In this document: one piece after another, positions 30,286-43,413 of the stretch
Numbering within the stretch: the stretch's first letter is position 1
How the letters are laid out: every line of letters starts with the position of its first letter
The notes under the pieces: model-generated
Databases searched by the model: none
What the model saw: only the letters and a program-made list of their open reading frames with translations
Told to the model about the DNA's origin: nothing
Program-made: the position numbers and the translations under genes
Assembly: GCA_030789695.1 (NCBI GenBank)
Contig: CM061138.1
Coordinates: forward strand, 13,402,214-13,466,213
Length of the DNA: 64,000 bases
Source: Scilla litardierei
Lineage: Eukaryota; Streptophyta; Magnoliopsida; Asparagales; Asparagaceae
Direction of reading: 5' to 3'

Positions 30286-32209
30286 TTGATATTTGTATTA
30301 AAAAATTACAGCGAAGTAACTCAATTACTATGATATTCATATCCCTTGCAAGTTCCTAGATGCATTGTCTTTCTTGAATGGGATACCATGGAGTCCTAAC
30401 TTGATATTTTGCTTTGATTTAAACTTTAGGTCCAAATCAGTTGTTCGTTCAGAGCAATCATTCTCATGAGCTAGATATCCTTTCAGATTTTCATGGTCAT
30501 AGAAGAATTAGATGAGGACCTTTGAAGTCGTTAATATGTTAAGACTTCAAGGCCGATCTAGACATCAAAGAAATCGATCAATGCTTTGGCAAAAGTTTTA
30601 CCATTTTGGGAGTATTGTTCTTAGACATTTAACTGAGATCAACATATTTTCAATGGTGACTGAGATAATCTCTAGACCAAGAAGACAAAGACTGCTGAGC
30701 TTCTAACTTCGAGCTCTTCATCTAATCTGATGACTACCAATAAGCGGTGTTCCAAATGTCACCGACATTTCCAACATGCCGGTTGGAATCTCAGTAATTT
30801 CATACCATCACACACCTTGTGTTTTCAAGGTATGTGGTGTTTTGAAGATGATGTCACCGATATTTCAACTATAATTTTAGCCAACAAAGCGTTCATTTTT
30901 GCATTAACCCATTATTCATGTTGGTTAGTGGTTATAATTTGTAGTTTAATATGATTTATCGAGGTAAGTATACTTAAACACGATTTGAGTATATATTATT
31001 TATGTATATTAGATATGTGTATAACATGGATGTATAGCATTCGATATGCCACCTTGAATTTGACAAATATCACTTACATATCTCTGATATCTGTCGATGT
31101 ATTTTTCGATGTATTTTTCAAGTCGATATGAATTCGACATCCAACATTTAGAACATTGCGAACAATAGAATGAACATGAATACAAACCCTGAGCATGCAC
31201 CATTCTCATAGGCACTAAGCATGAGGATCCGTTTATTCCATACGTGGATCCATATTAGTAGTGGGCTTTTCTACATTAGCTGAGCCATTAAGTGAAGGTT
31301 ACAGATCGGTGTATTCATATGACCCATTTTATCCCTGAATCTCCTAAAGGGTTATGAATACATCATCAATTCGTTAGGACATCCATAAAATTGTTGAATT
31401 CCTTGAATGCACTTTTATCATGGAACATCTCATAGAGCTAGGCGTACACCATCACCACCCATGGCACATATCAATTGTTTAAGATGATCACACAAATGAT
31501 GGAGCTTGTCGGATTGCAAGACAATGTTATTGATACGTGGAATTGGCCATTCAACTTACTTAAAGAGTTTGAAGCTTCTAAGAGCAAAAGTCAATTGAAT
31601 TAGTTAGCCAAGAAATTTATATGTATTCATTTTTTGAGTAACCGTGTTTGTTTTATTAGAATTTATGGGATAAACTTAGGTCATATTGAGTGATTAAGAT
31701 CTTTTTCAAATTGGGATATAATGTGCAAAAGACCAGATTTAGAGAGTTGCGGGTAAGGAGTTAAATTGGGATATAATGTGCATAAGACCCGATCCTATAT
31801 ATATATATATATAAGTTTAGGATACAAATAAATTAGGTTTTAGCTAACCGATTTTCACCTTCTTTAATGTTTGCTTATCTTAATCTGGTGAAAAGCATGT
31901 ACAGAGGCTGACACATTTTCCTTTAAGATTGCCAACATCAGTATCTCTCGATGTCTCTAATCTTTTGTTCATTGTTGGTAGCCATTTTTACAGTTCTTAA
32001 CAGAATCTTTTCCTCTTGGAACCTTATTTATCATCTTATTTTTTATCACTAGTAGTGGAGAAAGGATAATGTTTAAAGAATTCATCAAATTGTCCTGCAT
32101 CATAGAAATCTTTATGGCTGATAAATGCTTGTATTGGTCCAACTGAAGGGAGAAAGGTGCAGCTTGGCAAATGTGATAGTGTGCTGGTCTCCAGTAACTG
32201 GCAGACTGG
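30286..32209. other. Non-coding stretch, nothing firm
   Basis: AT-rich, with short open frames lacking domains (for example 30730-30954, which encodes a C-x2-C pair followed by H and C residues but no recognisable fold). It contains a (TA)n microsatellite. It could be intron of the gene starting at 29329. Confidence 0.4.
31796..31814. repeat. TA dinucleotide microsatellite
   Basis: An uninterrupted TATATA run of about 19-20 bp. Confidence 0.85.
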
Positions 32210-32214
32210 CAGAC

Positions 32215-32596
32215 TGATGCGGTCGTGTACCGCAGAAGGCGCAAGGACTCGGGCGTGGGAGTGGTCGTGGGATCGACTTAGTATTTTCATAGTTTTTGCT
32301 TTATGCATTACCCTTTTGTGTTTAAGTTGTCGGTGTGTTTAGTAATTTGTTAGGAGGGTATTTAAAGGGGTAAACCCTAGTTGTGTGGATTATTGAAATA
32401 TTGAGACAATCATCATTTGACGGCTAGGGCTTGGGGGATTAGGCTTGATCCATTATCTCAAGCTAGGGAGAAGATCTACTCCAGTTTAGATCAAAAATTG
32501 TCTCTTTATCATTATCAATATCATTTCCACTTCAAATTTCTTTTCATCTTCCACTAAAAATCTGAACTTTTGATACGATTAACCCGAATCGTATCA
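32215..32596 (+). repeat. 5' LTR of gypsy D
   Basis: TGATGCGG ... GTATCA, 382 bp. A weak TATA-like TATTTAAAGG lies at about 32349. The 3' copy is split into 37749-37949 and 43587-43767. Confidence 0.93.
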
Positions 32597-32599
32597 ATT

Positions 32600-32611
32600 T
32601 GGTATCAGAGC
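32600..32611 (+). other. Primer binding site of gypsy D
   Basis: TGGTATCAGAGC, three bases after the LTR end, is a perfect initiator tRNA-Met type site. Confidence 0.9.
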
Positions 32612-32622
32612 ATTAAGATCCG

Positions 32623-34700
32623 TTGGCGAAGACTAGAGCAAAGACGGCGGCGGAACTCGTAGAAGAGAAAGTCGACGGCAAACTTGAAGAGATAAGCAAG
32701 AGGATTGATGGGCTTCAAGACGAGATCCGTGGCATCCATCAAGGGATGAAGGGGGTCGCTAAATCCTCTGAACTCCAAGATCTACTTCAGATCTTTCGCC
32801 AACAACACAAATCATCGGAAACTGAAGCTATGACATCGACATCGACAAATCTGAATTTTTCGTCGGATCTAGGGCATCATGGAGAGGATCCGGCGAACGA
32901 AGGGCCAGAGCAGCGAGTCGTGCGTTTCCAGGACGCTCGAGGGGACCAACGAAAGGCGGCGGAGGGCCCTATGTGGGGCGGCGGCCCCCTGGCTGATCGA
33001 CAGGGGCCGCGCCCCCCCCCAAACTGGCCGCGCGGACCTGCGCGGCCCAGATCTGGGCCGCGCAGACCCGCACGGCCCTGTCTTGGGACGCGCCGACCCC
33101 CGCTGGGGTCTGGCTGGCCGCCAGGCCCCAGGCAAGGGCCGACGAGGCCCTGGAGAAGGCACCGGGGCCTTGGCGCACCATCAGGGGCCCCGAGCAGCCC
33201 GAGCAGCCCTCGGGGGCTTTCTGAACGGCCGACAGGCTACCATGGGGCTTCCCTTGGGCATGGAAGGGGTGTTGGAGACCTTGAGGCGCGCCAAGGAGAA
33301 TGTTCGAAGACTTCAGGAGAATGGAGAGGATGTGTGCACGTGCCGGAGTACGCGGAATATGCACGATACGTCGACGACCCTTATGCAGAGGAGGCATGGG
33401 GTGATAGAGATGCATGGGATGCCGAGGAGCAGAGGACCGTTGAGAGGGCCCGTGAGGAGATTTGGGAAGCATATGGGCAGCCAGATCGGCACAAATGGAG
33501 GTTGGAGGAGCCTGCTCGTCCGAGATACCAGGAGGGACATCGAGGGGAGGCCTACGGGGTGATGGTGGACCAGATAGCCGGTTGAGGAAGCTGACCATGC
33601 CCCCTTTTGAAGGAAAGGATCCAGATGCTTGGATCTACAAGGCGGAGAGGTACTTCGATGTGTTGGGGTTGTCTGAGGCGGAGAGGATGCAGACGGTGGC
33701 GATGTGCTTTGAGGGGGAAGCCTTGCGGTGGTTCTGCTGGAGCCAATGACAACGGCCTATCCGCACTTGGATAGAGTTGACGGGGTGCCTTATGGAGAGA
33801 TTTCAGGAGACACAGGCCGGTGGCCTATTTGAACAGTTGTATACACTGCGACAGGAGGGGACCGTGAGGGAATATGTGGAGAAGTTTGAGCGGCTTGCGA
33901 GCCGAGTAGAGTGAGTTTCCGCTGAGTCTCTAGAAGGAAAATTCCTAAAGGGCCTCAAGCCGCAGATCAGAGCCGAGCTGTCGGTTCAAGAACCCGTGGG
34001 ATTGTCTGCCATGATGAGGGTAGCCAGGACGGTGGAGGACAAGCTGGTGGAGGATAGGAGGGCGAGGGGAGCTTGGGGAGGATCTGCCTTGCGGAGCCCG
34101 GCAGTACCAGGGGCACCCAAGGCTCCTACAGGCACAGTGACACCAGCGAGAGGGACTGGGCCGGAGACACGTACGGAGGGTCAGACCCGCAGGATGACGG
34201 AGGTAGAGATGCGAGAGCACAGGGCTAAGGGGCTGTGTTTCAAGTGTGACGAGCGGTTCACACCGGGACACAGGTGTGCCGGACGAGCAATGCAGTTGGA
34301 GGTGGCGGCCGAGGAGGAGGAAGAGGGCGACCCCACGATTATACTTGGCGTAGAGGACGAGGTGACAGAGGAGCAGCCACACTTGGAGATCGTGGAGGTG
34401 CCCCTTAGCTCCGTGGTGGGATTTACTCCATATCACACCATGAAGCTAGTGGGCAGGTTGGCAGACCAGGAGGTGACGGTATTGATAGACAGTGCGGCAA
34501 CCCACAACTTCATCTCCAGGAAGGTGGTGGAGCAGGTGGGGCTAGAGGTAAGTGAGACAGCCACCTTCGGGGTGATTTTGGGCACAGGCCAGAGGGAGGA
34601 GAGCAGTGGTGTCTGCAAGGCAGTGATTCTGGCAGTGCAGGGAGCTCAGGTAGTGATGGATTGTTATCCCCTGGAGTTGGGGAAGGTTGACTTGGTGTTG
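32623..34700 (+). pseudogene. Gypsy D gag and protease
   Basis: The first codon of gag is TTG (32623-32625), where the related copies G and H have ATG in the same context, so the start is probably lost. An N-terminal coiled-coil-like segment (LEEISKRIDGLQDEIRGI) is followed by a Pro/Arg-rich region (about 32990-33230). A frameshift near 33560 precedes the capsid core (LTMPPFEGKDPDAWIYKAER). Stops at 33748 and about 33912 break the capsid further. The zinc knuckle CFKCDERFTPGHRC lies at about 34236-34277. The aspartic protease motif VLIDSAATHNFISRK (about 34480) has the DSA form of the active site. The frame closes at a TAG after LVLGM (34707-34709). Confidence 0.87.
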
Positions 34701-36434
34701 GGGATGTAGTGGTTACAGACATTAGGCGACACCAAGTTCAACTGGAAGATGCTGAGGATGGAGTATCGGGAGAATGGTAGGACGATGATTTTGCTAGGGG
34801 ACCCCAGTCTGTGTTGTCGTGCGGCATCTCTGAAGTCCTTGGCTCGGGCAGTGTTGGTAGGAGGAGAGGCGTACTTTGTGTCTTATCAGGAGCTAGGGGC
34901 GAAGGCACAGGAGCAGGAGGCGCCACCAGAGGTGGAGGAGTTGTTGGACAGCTATGTGCATGTGTTTCAGATGCCGCAGGGACTTCCGCCTCAGAGGGAC
35001 CACCAGCACGTCATCGTGCTACGGGAGGGAGTAGTGCCAGTCAGCATTCGGCCGTACAGGTACCCACATGTCCAGAAGGATGAGATCAAGCGGTTGATCA
35101 GGGAGATGCTACAGGCTGGAGTGATTAGACCGAGTGTTAGCCCCTTCTTTAGTCCGGTGCTCTTGGTGAAGAAGGACAGTAGCTGGAGGTTCTGTGTAGA
35201 CTACCGTGCCCTCAATAAGGAGACGGTGGCAGACCGTTTTCTTATACCGCTGATAGAGGAGTTGTTAGATGAGTTACATGGGGCGTCGATCTTTTCGAAG
35301 ATTGACCTGAAGTCGGGTTATCATCAGATCCGGATGAAGGCAGAGGATGTGCAGAAAACTGCTTTCAGGACTCATGAGGGGCACTATGAGTTCCTCGTCA
35401 TGCCCTTTGGGTTGACGAATGCGCCTGCTACATTTCAGTCATTGATGAACAAGATATTCCAGCCATACCTACGGCAGTTTGTCTTAGTGTTCTTCGACGA
35501 CATATTGGTGTACAGCCGTAAAGTGGAGGAGCACATGCGAGACTTGGAGACTGTGTTGCAGGAGCTACAGGCCCACCAGCTGTATGCCAATAGGAAGAAG
35601 TGCACGTTCGCCCAGGCGAATGTGGAGTACTTGGGGCACGTGGTTTCAGCAGCAGGGGTAGCAGCCGATAGAAGCAAGATTGAGGCCATGCTAGATTGGC
35701 TGCGGTCGACTACACTGAGGGCGTTGCAGGGGTTTTGGGCTTGACGAGATACTACCGCAAGTTCGTGCAGGGTTACAGTACCATTGCATGGCCCCTGACA
35801 GCAACTGAAGAAGGATGGGTTCCAGTGGAACGCGGAGGCGACTTCAACATTCGAGGCATTGAAAAGGGCGATGACGACAGTACCGGTTTTAGCTCTTTTC
35901 GACTTTAGCAGGCCTTTTGTGGTGGAGACTGATGCCTCGGGATATGGGTTGGGAGCAGTGCTGATGCAGGATCAGCGACCCGTGGCTTACTTTAGCCAGG
36001 TTTTGTCATCACGTACGAGGCAGAAGTCCGTGTATGAGAGGTAGCTGATGGCGATCGCCCTATCGATTCAGAAATGGCGTCCCTACCTGTTGGGGCGGCT
36101 GTTTATTGTACACACCGATCAGAGGTCGTTAAAGTATTTGCTGGAGCAGAGGCTGGCGGCGGCGGACTATCAGAAGTGGCTATCTAAACTTGTTGACTAC
36201 AAGTTTGAGATACACTATCGGCCCGGATTGGAAAACAAGGCTGCGGATGCGCTATCACAGAGAGAGGAGGTTATCTCCTTGGCCGCCTTGTCAGTACCGC
36301 TGTTAGCGGAGTGGGAGCCCTTATGGAGGGAGGTGGATATTGATGAGGAGCTATCGAGGATCCGGGAGGAGTTGGTTCAGGGGGTGGCTGAGCACCCGAG
36401 CTATTCTTTGGAGGGGCAGCGATTGTTGTATTGA
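34701..36434 (+). pseudogene. Gypsy D reverse transcriptase and RNase H
   Basis: RT opens with YRYPHVQKDEIKRLI and GVIRPSVSPFFSPVLLVKK, then FCVDYRALNKET. The catalytic motif [11 protein letters not shown] lies at about 35483-35515. A frameshift and stop near 35740 separate the RT thumb (LGLTRYYRKFVQGYS). RNase H shows VVETDASGYGLGAVLMQDQ (about 35920), an in-frame stop at 36042, then FIVHTDQRSLKYLLEQRL and the end motif ENKAADALSQRE. The catalytic acidic residues are still visible in both domains. Confidence 0.88.
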
Positions 36435-37748
36435 GGGAGACTAGTCATACCGCGGGCTTCAGTGCACAAATAGTTGATTTTTTAGGAGTTCCATGAGAGC
36501 GCGGTGGGGGGCCATTCAGGAGTCCAGCAGACATATATGCGGGTGGCTAGAGAGCTGTACTGGCGGGGGATGAAGGACATCGCTGAGATGGTAGCCAGAT
36601 GTGACGTCTGTCAACGTCACAAGTACCTGGCCATGACGCCGGCCGGACTGTTGCAGCCCTTAGCTCTTCCTGAGTAGGTTTGAGAGGGGATCAGCATGGA
36701 TTTCATCGAGGGGTTACCCAAGTCTGAGGGATACACGGTGATTTTGGTGGTGGTCGACCGTTTGAGTAAGTACGGGCATTTCATCGGGCTGCGTCACCCT
36801 TACACTGCAGTGACAGTGGCTACGGCTTTCATACGTGAGGTGGTTCGTCTCCACGGGTTCCTCACTTCTATTGTGACGGATAGGGACACGGTCTTCTTGA
36901 GTCAGTTCTGGAAGGAGCTGTTTAGGGTCCAAGGGACCGTCCTGAGGAGTAGTACAGTTTACCACCCCCAGACGGATGGATAGATGGAGGTCGTCAACAG
37001 GAGCGTTGAGACGTACCTTCGCTGCTTTGTGTCAGATTGCCCGAGGAGTTGGTACCAGTGGTTGGCATGGGCCGAGTACTGGTACAACACGTCCTTCCAC
37101 TCTGCAGCCCAGACGACGCCATTTCGGGTTTTGTACGGTAGGGATCCACATGTATTGATCCACTATCGTAGCGGGTCGACACCCGTATCACAGTTGGATC
37201 AGTACCTCGAGGAGCGAGAGAGGATTTTGGAAGAGTTGAAGAAGCACCTTATGAGGTCTCAGCAGCTGATGAAGGCAAAGGCGGATGGACATCGCAGAGA
37301 GGTTGACTACACGGTGGGAGACCAGGTATATATGAAGCTGAGGCCATACCGTCAGAGATCATTAGCACGGCGTCGGAACGAAAAGTTAGCTGCTCTCTTT
37401 TACGGGCCATTTCAGATAGAGGCGAAGATTGGGCCCGTGGCTTATAAGTTGATATTGCCCCTAGGATCGTCATTGCATCTGGTTTTCCATGTCTCTCAGT
37501 TACGGCGGGCGATTGGAGCACATACGCCGGTAGCCACTCTGCCACCTACTTTGACAGCTGATTCAGAGGTACTTATGGAGCCCCAGGATATTATACAGGT
37601 GCGGCACATTGAGGGTGGTGGTCGAGAGGTGTTGGTACGATGGGTGGGGCTGTCCGATCACGAGGCTACGTGGGAGCTGGAGGACACCATCATAGCGCAG
37701 TTTACAGATTTCAACCTTGAGGACAAGGTTCGATTTGGGGGGGAGTAA
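36435..37748 (+). pseudogene. Gypsy D integrase with C-terminal chromodomain
   Basis: The zinc-binding region (EFHESAVGGHSG ... CDVCQRHKYLAM) spans about 36487-36640 and is followed by stops near 36675. The core begins [16 protein letters not shown], with catalytic residues in [11 protein letters not shown] and the MEVVNRS segment; the last is directly after a nonsense codon at 36981-36983. From 36984 the frame is open to 37748. The tail DIIQVRHIEGGGREVLVRW then ATWELEDTI resembles the chromodomain of plant chromoviruses, which targets integration to modified histones. The chromodomain call rests on the spaced W, ATWE and LEDKV residues. Confidence 0.87.
37734..37748 (+). other. Polypurine tract of gypsy D
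   Basis: TTTGGGGGGGAGTAA abuts the 3' LTR at 37749 and overlaps the pol stop codon. Confidence 0.85.
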
Positions 37749-37949
37749 TGATGCGGTCGTGTACCGCAGAAGGCGCAAGGACTCTGGCGTGGGAGCGGTC
37801 GTGGGATCGACTTAGTATTTTCATAGTTTTTGCTTTATGCATTACCCTTTTTGTGTTTAAGTTGTCGGTGTGTTTAGTAATTTGTTAGGATGGTATTTAA
37901 AGGGGTGAACCCTAGTTGTGTGGATTATCGAAATATTGAGACAATCGTC
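37749..37949 (+). repeat. 3' LTR of gypsy D, left half
   Basis: 201 bp from TGATGCGG to the TCGTC target of element E (37945-37949). The rest resumes after E at 43582. Confidence 0.93.
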
Positions 37950-40272
37950 TGTAACGCCCCAGAAGCGGGAGCCGTTACACTCTTAATAGTTTTGCAGGTC
38001 TTGCATGTACCAGTGAAGTCAATATAGTTTAAACAGGAAATAATAAGGACAAAAATAAATGAGATACTCCTTTATTAAACCTTCAAATGGAATTACAATG
38101 TCTAGGCAGAAAGAAACACTACAGCTCAACTAAAACAATACTGAAAAGAAAACGACTAAGAGAAAACTAACTCTCCTGATGACACAGAAGCTCAGAAATC
38201 TGCGTTCTCAATAAGAAAATCAGACTCCTCGTACTGTGGGGCCTTCTCTTCGAGCTGAGTATTACCTGATGGAATCGAACCACCATTAATAAAGTAGATT
38301 GCAAACCGCATTAAACATTTAATTAATTATTTTTGCAGGAAGTTAGAAAGGTACCGAAAACTATAAAAGAAAAGTTACTGACCTGTCATGATTTGGGTAG
38401 CATTAAGGAAATGAACATTTAACCAAAAAGGAAATGTTGTTGTGTTGTGACTTATATAAGGAAGGCACGATGTGCAACGTGAAGTCCACCTTGGACCGCG
38501 GGGTGCTACCCCGGGCCGAGTATAGGGACAAACTGTACCGAGAACTCAGGATCCATAAAGGAAATCCTCCCAGATAGGGGCCATAAGCATGGCTTCAATC
38601 GCTCCCGCACCCTCTCAATTTATAAGTTACCCCATACCTGTGTTGTCATGTGTAGTTGTTCTAGTACTAGGATGTCAAGTGTCTTGTTCTCGAAATTGTT
38701 CTCTAAATTATATATTTAGATAGCTATGCAAACTCTATGTCCAGGTTGTCATGTTTGGAGGGAGAAAATCAGGCGTTCCAAATTTATCATATAATTTCGT
38801 TGCATAACTCCTAAATATACAATTTAGTGGAATTGGCAATTAGATATGCATGATCATTAATTACCAAAAACACTTGTAAAGCACATAGTTAAATGACGAA
38901 ATGTAAAAGGCAGAAGTAGCAAGAAGAAATGCAATTTATATGAAAAAGTAATTGAAAAGATAAAGTAAAACTAGGAATGAATCAGATTCATGTTGGCACC
39001 TTTAGGGGGGTTGTGGTCTACCTGCCTAGAGGGGTTGCTCGGACCAAGATTTTGCTTAAACGGATATCAGACTTGAAGTCTTATGAAAACAGAACTGTAT
39101 TTATAAAGGAACAGAAACTGACTCTGCAAAAGAACAAAACAGAATATACAAGGAACAGAACTGAATTTGTAAGGGAAAACTGAACTGAATTTTTTTTGAA
39201 GGAACTGAACTGAATTTATAAAGGAACAAAACTGAATATGTAAAGGAACTGGAACTTAATATTTAAAAGAACAGAACAGAACAGAAACTTAATATTTTAA
39301 AAGAACTGAACTGAATTGTACTTAATATAGGAAAAGAACTACAGCCTAAAGAAACAAGATATAAGATATGTATATCATCCAAAGGAACTGAATATGTAAA
39401 GACAACGTAGACAAATTCTAAGCCGTGCCTTCCACCTCGGCGGCCAACCACAACCACATATTAACTTAAGGGTCTAAACGAAACAATAGCCAACAACGGC
39501 GAAGACTGCCGTAAACGTATATTGATGCCAAAATATTCATGGAGGAGTTTCCTCTCTAAGAAATCTACATGAATCATCATATTCATTCTGAAAATAAATA
39601 ATTAGAAGCTTAATAGGTTCGGAATCTACCTGAAATCGAAGATTGCGAAAGTATAATAAAGATCCGAAGCCAACAGTGCAAAACCGAGAGCCTAGAGGCA
39701 GATCCGAAAACAACAGAACAAAACCGGGAGCCCAGAAGCAAGATCCGAGCTTCCAGAGCCAAAACCGAAGTATTCCAAGCAGCAATCGAGAACTTTTGAA
39801 GTGGAAAAAAAATAATTTTCGCATGCAAAAAGAACCCTAGTAGATCCATTCATATAAGGAGAGAAGAGAGAGAAAAGGGAAGAGATCTTATCGTGCGTGA
39901 ATCGTGGCTCCGAAAACGTCGAGATTTCCTCGCGAGAAGTTCGGGCTGTTAGGGTTTCGATTTGAAGCGACGAGGGATTTGCCGCTGTTACTGTTCGTGC
40001 GAGGGAAAACGACTCGAAGGGCTTGTCTGGGCTCGGGTCGGAAGGAGAACGAGAGAGGGGGAGAGAAAATCGGAGGGGGGGTTTGCCGCGAGAGAGAAGG
40101 GGAGAGAAAATCGGGGGGGGGGGGGTTCGCCGCGAGAGAGAGGGGGAGAGAAAATCGGGGCGAGGGGGTTTTTTTTGCTGGGCTTGGGCGCGTGAGAAAA
40201 TGAGAGGGGAGGAGAGAGAATAAGTGGGGGGTTTATAAAAAAGAAGTGGGCCCGGGGCTTTGGGCCTTTACA
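37950..40272 (-). repeat. Full-length LTR (3' LTR in sense) of chromovirus E
   Basis: TGTAACGCC ... GCCTTTACA, 2,323 bp. It includes AAGGAACTGAACTGAAT-type repeats (about 39060-39330) and a purine-rich stretch with three GAGAGAAAATCGGGG-like units (about 40050-40170). Glu/Gly/Arg-rich open frames there are compositional. Confidence 0.85.
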
Positions 40273-40320
40273 CCTTATACACCTTCAAAGAAATTCCGTC
40301 CTCTGAATTCAAAGGAAACA

Positions 40321-41814
40321 TTAAACGGTGAAAAGGTATGGATACCGCTCCTTCATCTCTTCTTCTCGCTCCCAGGTAGCCTCTCCTGGCGAGTCACGAT
40401 GCCACATCACTTTAACCAAATTCACAGTCTTGTTCCTGAGAGCTCTCTGTCGACGATCAATTATCTCCACTGGCTGCTGCTCATAACTCAAATCTGGCCT
40501 CATTGTGATCTCTGAATGATCAACCACATGGGTTGGGTCTCCCACATACTTACGCAGCTGGGATATGTGGAACACATTATGCACGCCCTCCAGAGATGGG
40601 GGCAGTGCAAGTCTGTATGCCACCTCACCCGCACGCTCGAGTATGTTAAAAGGTCCGATAAACCGTGGGCTAAGCTTTCCTCTGCGACCAAAACGGATCA
40701 TGCCTCTATTAGGTGAAATCTTGAGAAAGACATGGTCTCCAGGCTGAAATTCCAAATGCCGCCTCTTTGCATCTGCCCAGTGCTTGTAACGGTCTTGTGC
40801 CACCTGTAGTCTCTCTCTGATAGGCCGTACAACATTCACTGCCTCTACAATCATCTCTGGCCCAACCAGTTCTCTGTCTCCAACATCGTCCCAGCTCAAA
40901 GGAGAACGACACTTTCTTCCATACAAAGCAGCAAAAGGAGCCATTCCAATACTCGCCTGATGACTATTATTATAAGCAAACTCCACGAGGTGTAGATGGT
41001 CTTCCCATGACCCCTTAAAATCCAGTATGCATGCCCGCAGCATGTCCTCCAGAATCTGTATAGTACGCTCCGATTGTCCGTCCGTTTGAGGATGATAAGC
41101 TGTACTGAATTTCAGCTGCGTACCCAACTTTTCCTGTAGACTCTTCCAAAAATGCGAAGTAAACCGGGTGTCCCTATCAGAAACGATACTTACTGGGACC
41201 CCATGTAGCTTCACAATCTCCTCCATGTATCTCTTGGCAAGAGTCTCTGTAGACTGTCCAACCCTGAAGGGAATAAAATGAGCCGACTTGGTCAATCGAT
41301 CAACGATCACCCAAACGGCGTCATGTTGCTTCTTGCTCTTTGGAAGTCCTGTCATGAAATCCATCGTGATATGCTGCCATTTCCACTCGTGAATGGGCAG
41401 GGGCTGTAACAGACCGGCAACGCGGTGATGCTCAGCCTTCACCTGCTGACACACCATACATCTGGCCACACTTTGCGCTACGCTTCTCTTCATTCCATGC
41501 CACCAGTAATTTCTTCGTAGATCTTGGTACATCTTGGTGCCTCCTGGGTGGATGGAGTACGGGGAACTGTGTGCTTCCTTTAATAATTCATCCCTGACAT
41601 CCCCTGACGGTACACATATTCTGCTGCCATATCTCAATGAACCATCTGCATGTATCTGAAATTCTGGTCTCTGTCCTGCCAATGCCATGTTCCTGATCCG
41701 CTGAAGCTTTGCATCACCTGTCTGAGCAGCCTTGATTCTGTCTACCAACGTCGATTGTATCTCCATGTTCATGAAACAACTCGTCCGTGCTGGTGGAGCA
41801 CACACCCAAGACAT
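40321..41814 (-). CDS. Chromovirus E integrase with CHD-type chromodomain
   Basis: An uninterrupted minus-strand frame. The zinc-binding H-H-C-C region covers [20 protein letters not shown] to [11 protein letters not shown]. The integrase core shows [28 protein letters not shown] and [14 protein letters not shown], giving the D, D, E residues. The GPF/Y-like segment [20 protein letters not shown] and [13 protein letters not shown] follow. The C-terminal [13 protein letters not shown] then [17 protein letters not shown] is a Tekay/Del-type chromodomain. The first few residues before NMEIQSTL come from an abnormal junction where RNase H has been deleted. It could in principle still encode a folded integrase. 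Confidence 0.92.
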   Translation of the reverse strand: MSWVCAPPARTSCFMNMEIQSTLVDRIKAAQTGDAKLQRIRNMALAGQRPEFQIHADGSLRYGSRICVPSGDVRDELLKEAHSSPYSIHPGGTKMYQDLRRNYWWHGMKRSVAQSVARCMVCQQVKAEHHRVAGLLQPLPIHEWKWQHITMDFMTGLPKSKKQHDAVWVIVDRLTKSAHFIPFRVGQSTETLAKRYMEEIVKLHGVPVSIVSDRDTRFTSHFWKSLQEKLGTQLKFSTAYHPQTDGQSERTIQILEDMLRACILDFKGSWEDHLHLVEFAYNNSHQASIGMAPFAALYGRKCRSPLSWDDVGDRELVGPEMIVEAVNVVRPIRERLQVAQDRYKHWADAKRRHLEFQPGDHVFLKISPNRGMIRFGRRGKLSPRFIGPFNILERAGEVAYRLALPPSLEGVHNVFHISQLRKYVGDPTHVVDHSEITMRPDLSYEQQPVEIIDRRQRALRNKTVNLVKVMWHRDSPGEATWEREEEMKERYPYLFTV

Positions 41815-43265
41815 TTGCCGGACGCGTCGCAGAACACCTCAAAATCTCCCATGCAATCTCGAATAATCAAAATCGGCGCCGTCGTCAACCGCTTCTTCAA
41901 TTCTTGGAAGGCATCGTTACACGCCCTCGACCAAACATACATCACGTCCTTCCTTGTCAACTGTGTCATGGGCTCGGCGATCCTCGAAAAATCCTTGATG
42001 AATCTCCTGTAGTAACCAGCTAGTCCCAAGAAGCTCCGAATCTCTGACACTGTCTTAGGGACTGGCCAATTCTGAACTGCTGCAACCTTTTCTGGGTTCA
42101 CAGAGATTCCTTCTCCCGAAATCACGTGGCCTTTAAATATCACCTTGTCCAACCAAAACTCACACTTACTGTACTTAGCGTATAGCTTGCTCCGCCTCAA
42201 GGTCTCTAGTACTGTCCTCAAATGTCCAGCGTGCTCCTGTGCATTCTTCGAGTACACCAATATATCATCCAGATACACCACCACGAACTTGTCCAAATAT
42301 TCGTATAATACTTTGTGCATGAGATTCATGAATATCGCCGGTGCGTTAGTCACACCAAACGGCATCACTAGAAACTCATAGTGTCCGTATCTAGCGTTGA
42401 ATGCTGTCTTGTGCACGTCTTCTTTCTTGACTCTCAACTGATGATAGCCGGTCTTCAAGTCCAGTTTAGAAAAGACACTTGTTCCTCCAAGCTGATCAAA
42501 TAAGTCGTCGATACGGGGAATAGGATACTTGTTCTTCACCGTAAGCTTGTTCAATTCCCTGTAATCGACGCACATCCGTTTGGATCCATCTTTCTTCTTC
42601 ACCAATAATATTGGAGCGCCCCAAGGAGGCACACTGGGACGTATCCACCCTTTCTTCAAGAGGTCATCCAACTGCATCCGCACCTCAAACAACTTGGATG
42701 GTGACATGCGGTAAGGCTGTCTAGAATAAGGCTGGGCACCAGGCATCAGCTCGATCGCAAACTCAACTCCGTGGTCTGGAGGTAACCCAGTAAGTTCATC
42801 CGGAAACACATCCGGGAAATCTCGGACTACCTCCGGCTTCTCTATCTCAATCTCCATGGCAGTCGTTGCTGTTGGTTTAGCTCTGAACCTTGCTGGTCTC
42901 TCTGTTCTGACAAATTCGAATCTAGATTGGTTTGGCATGTCAAACACCACTCTTCCTTTACGACAATCAATCGTGGCATAATGTACCGCCAACCAATCCA
43001 TCCCGAGGACGACGTCAAAATTTGGCATGTTGATGACGATGAAATCTGCTGGCAGTTTGTGTCCACATATATCCACAGGACACGAAAGACATGCACTAGT
43101 CGTTGTCAGTACCCCACTGCCCGTGTTAACGTCCCAACAAGAATCTAGGGGAGAAACAGGAATGGTGTGCTGGTCGACGAAAGCTTGGACATAAAACAAT
43201 GTGAAGCTCCCGAGTCGAAAAGGGCGAGGACGGGTCTATTGGCAACTATTATAATACCTACGGTC
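41769..43265 (-). pseudogene. Chromovirus E protease and reverse transcriptase, RNase H cut short
   Basis: The protease active-site region [13 protein letters not shown] is readable at about 43188-43235 on the minus strand. A frameshift near 43190 leads into an open frame of about 476 codons ([12 protein letters not shown] onward), which contains [14 protein letters not shown] motifs [49 protein letters not shown] and the catalytic YLDDILVYS. RNase H begins [16 protein letters not shown] but stops after about 20 residues and the sequence jumps to the integrase leader at about 41790. About 100 residues of RNase H are therefore deleted. Confidence 0.9.
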
Positions 43266-43413
43266 ATGGATACTAAGTCTAAGCATACATATAACATTGT
43301 ATGAAAACATAATTAAATGGATAAATAAACAGTAGACTGTAAACTCGCCTGAGTTGTGATTGTCTTCAGTTTGAACCTGAGGAGTGGATACCACATGATC
43401 CAACGATGGTACG
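43266..43413 (-). other. Collapsed gag/leader region of chromovirus E
   Basis: About 150 bp where gag (normally over 1 kb) and the primer site should be. No capsid or zinc-knuckle motif can be read. A GTGGTATC word on the minus strand (about 43386-43397) may be a relic of the primer site. Confidence 0.5.

Noticed and set aside
30730..30954. Short frame with C-x2-C and later H and C residues, like a zinc finger
   Set aside because: No match in spacing to a known finger, no splice sites that join it to the 29329 exon, and the rest of the frame is hydrophobic noise.
39904..40223. Glu/Gly/Arg-rich plus-strand frames of 60-100 codons
   Set aside because: They lie inside the LTR of chromovirus E in a purine-rich repeat. 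Three overlapping frames stay open, which is a compositional effect.
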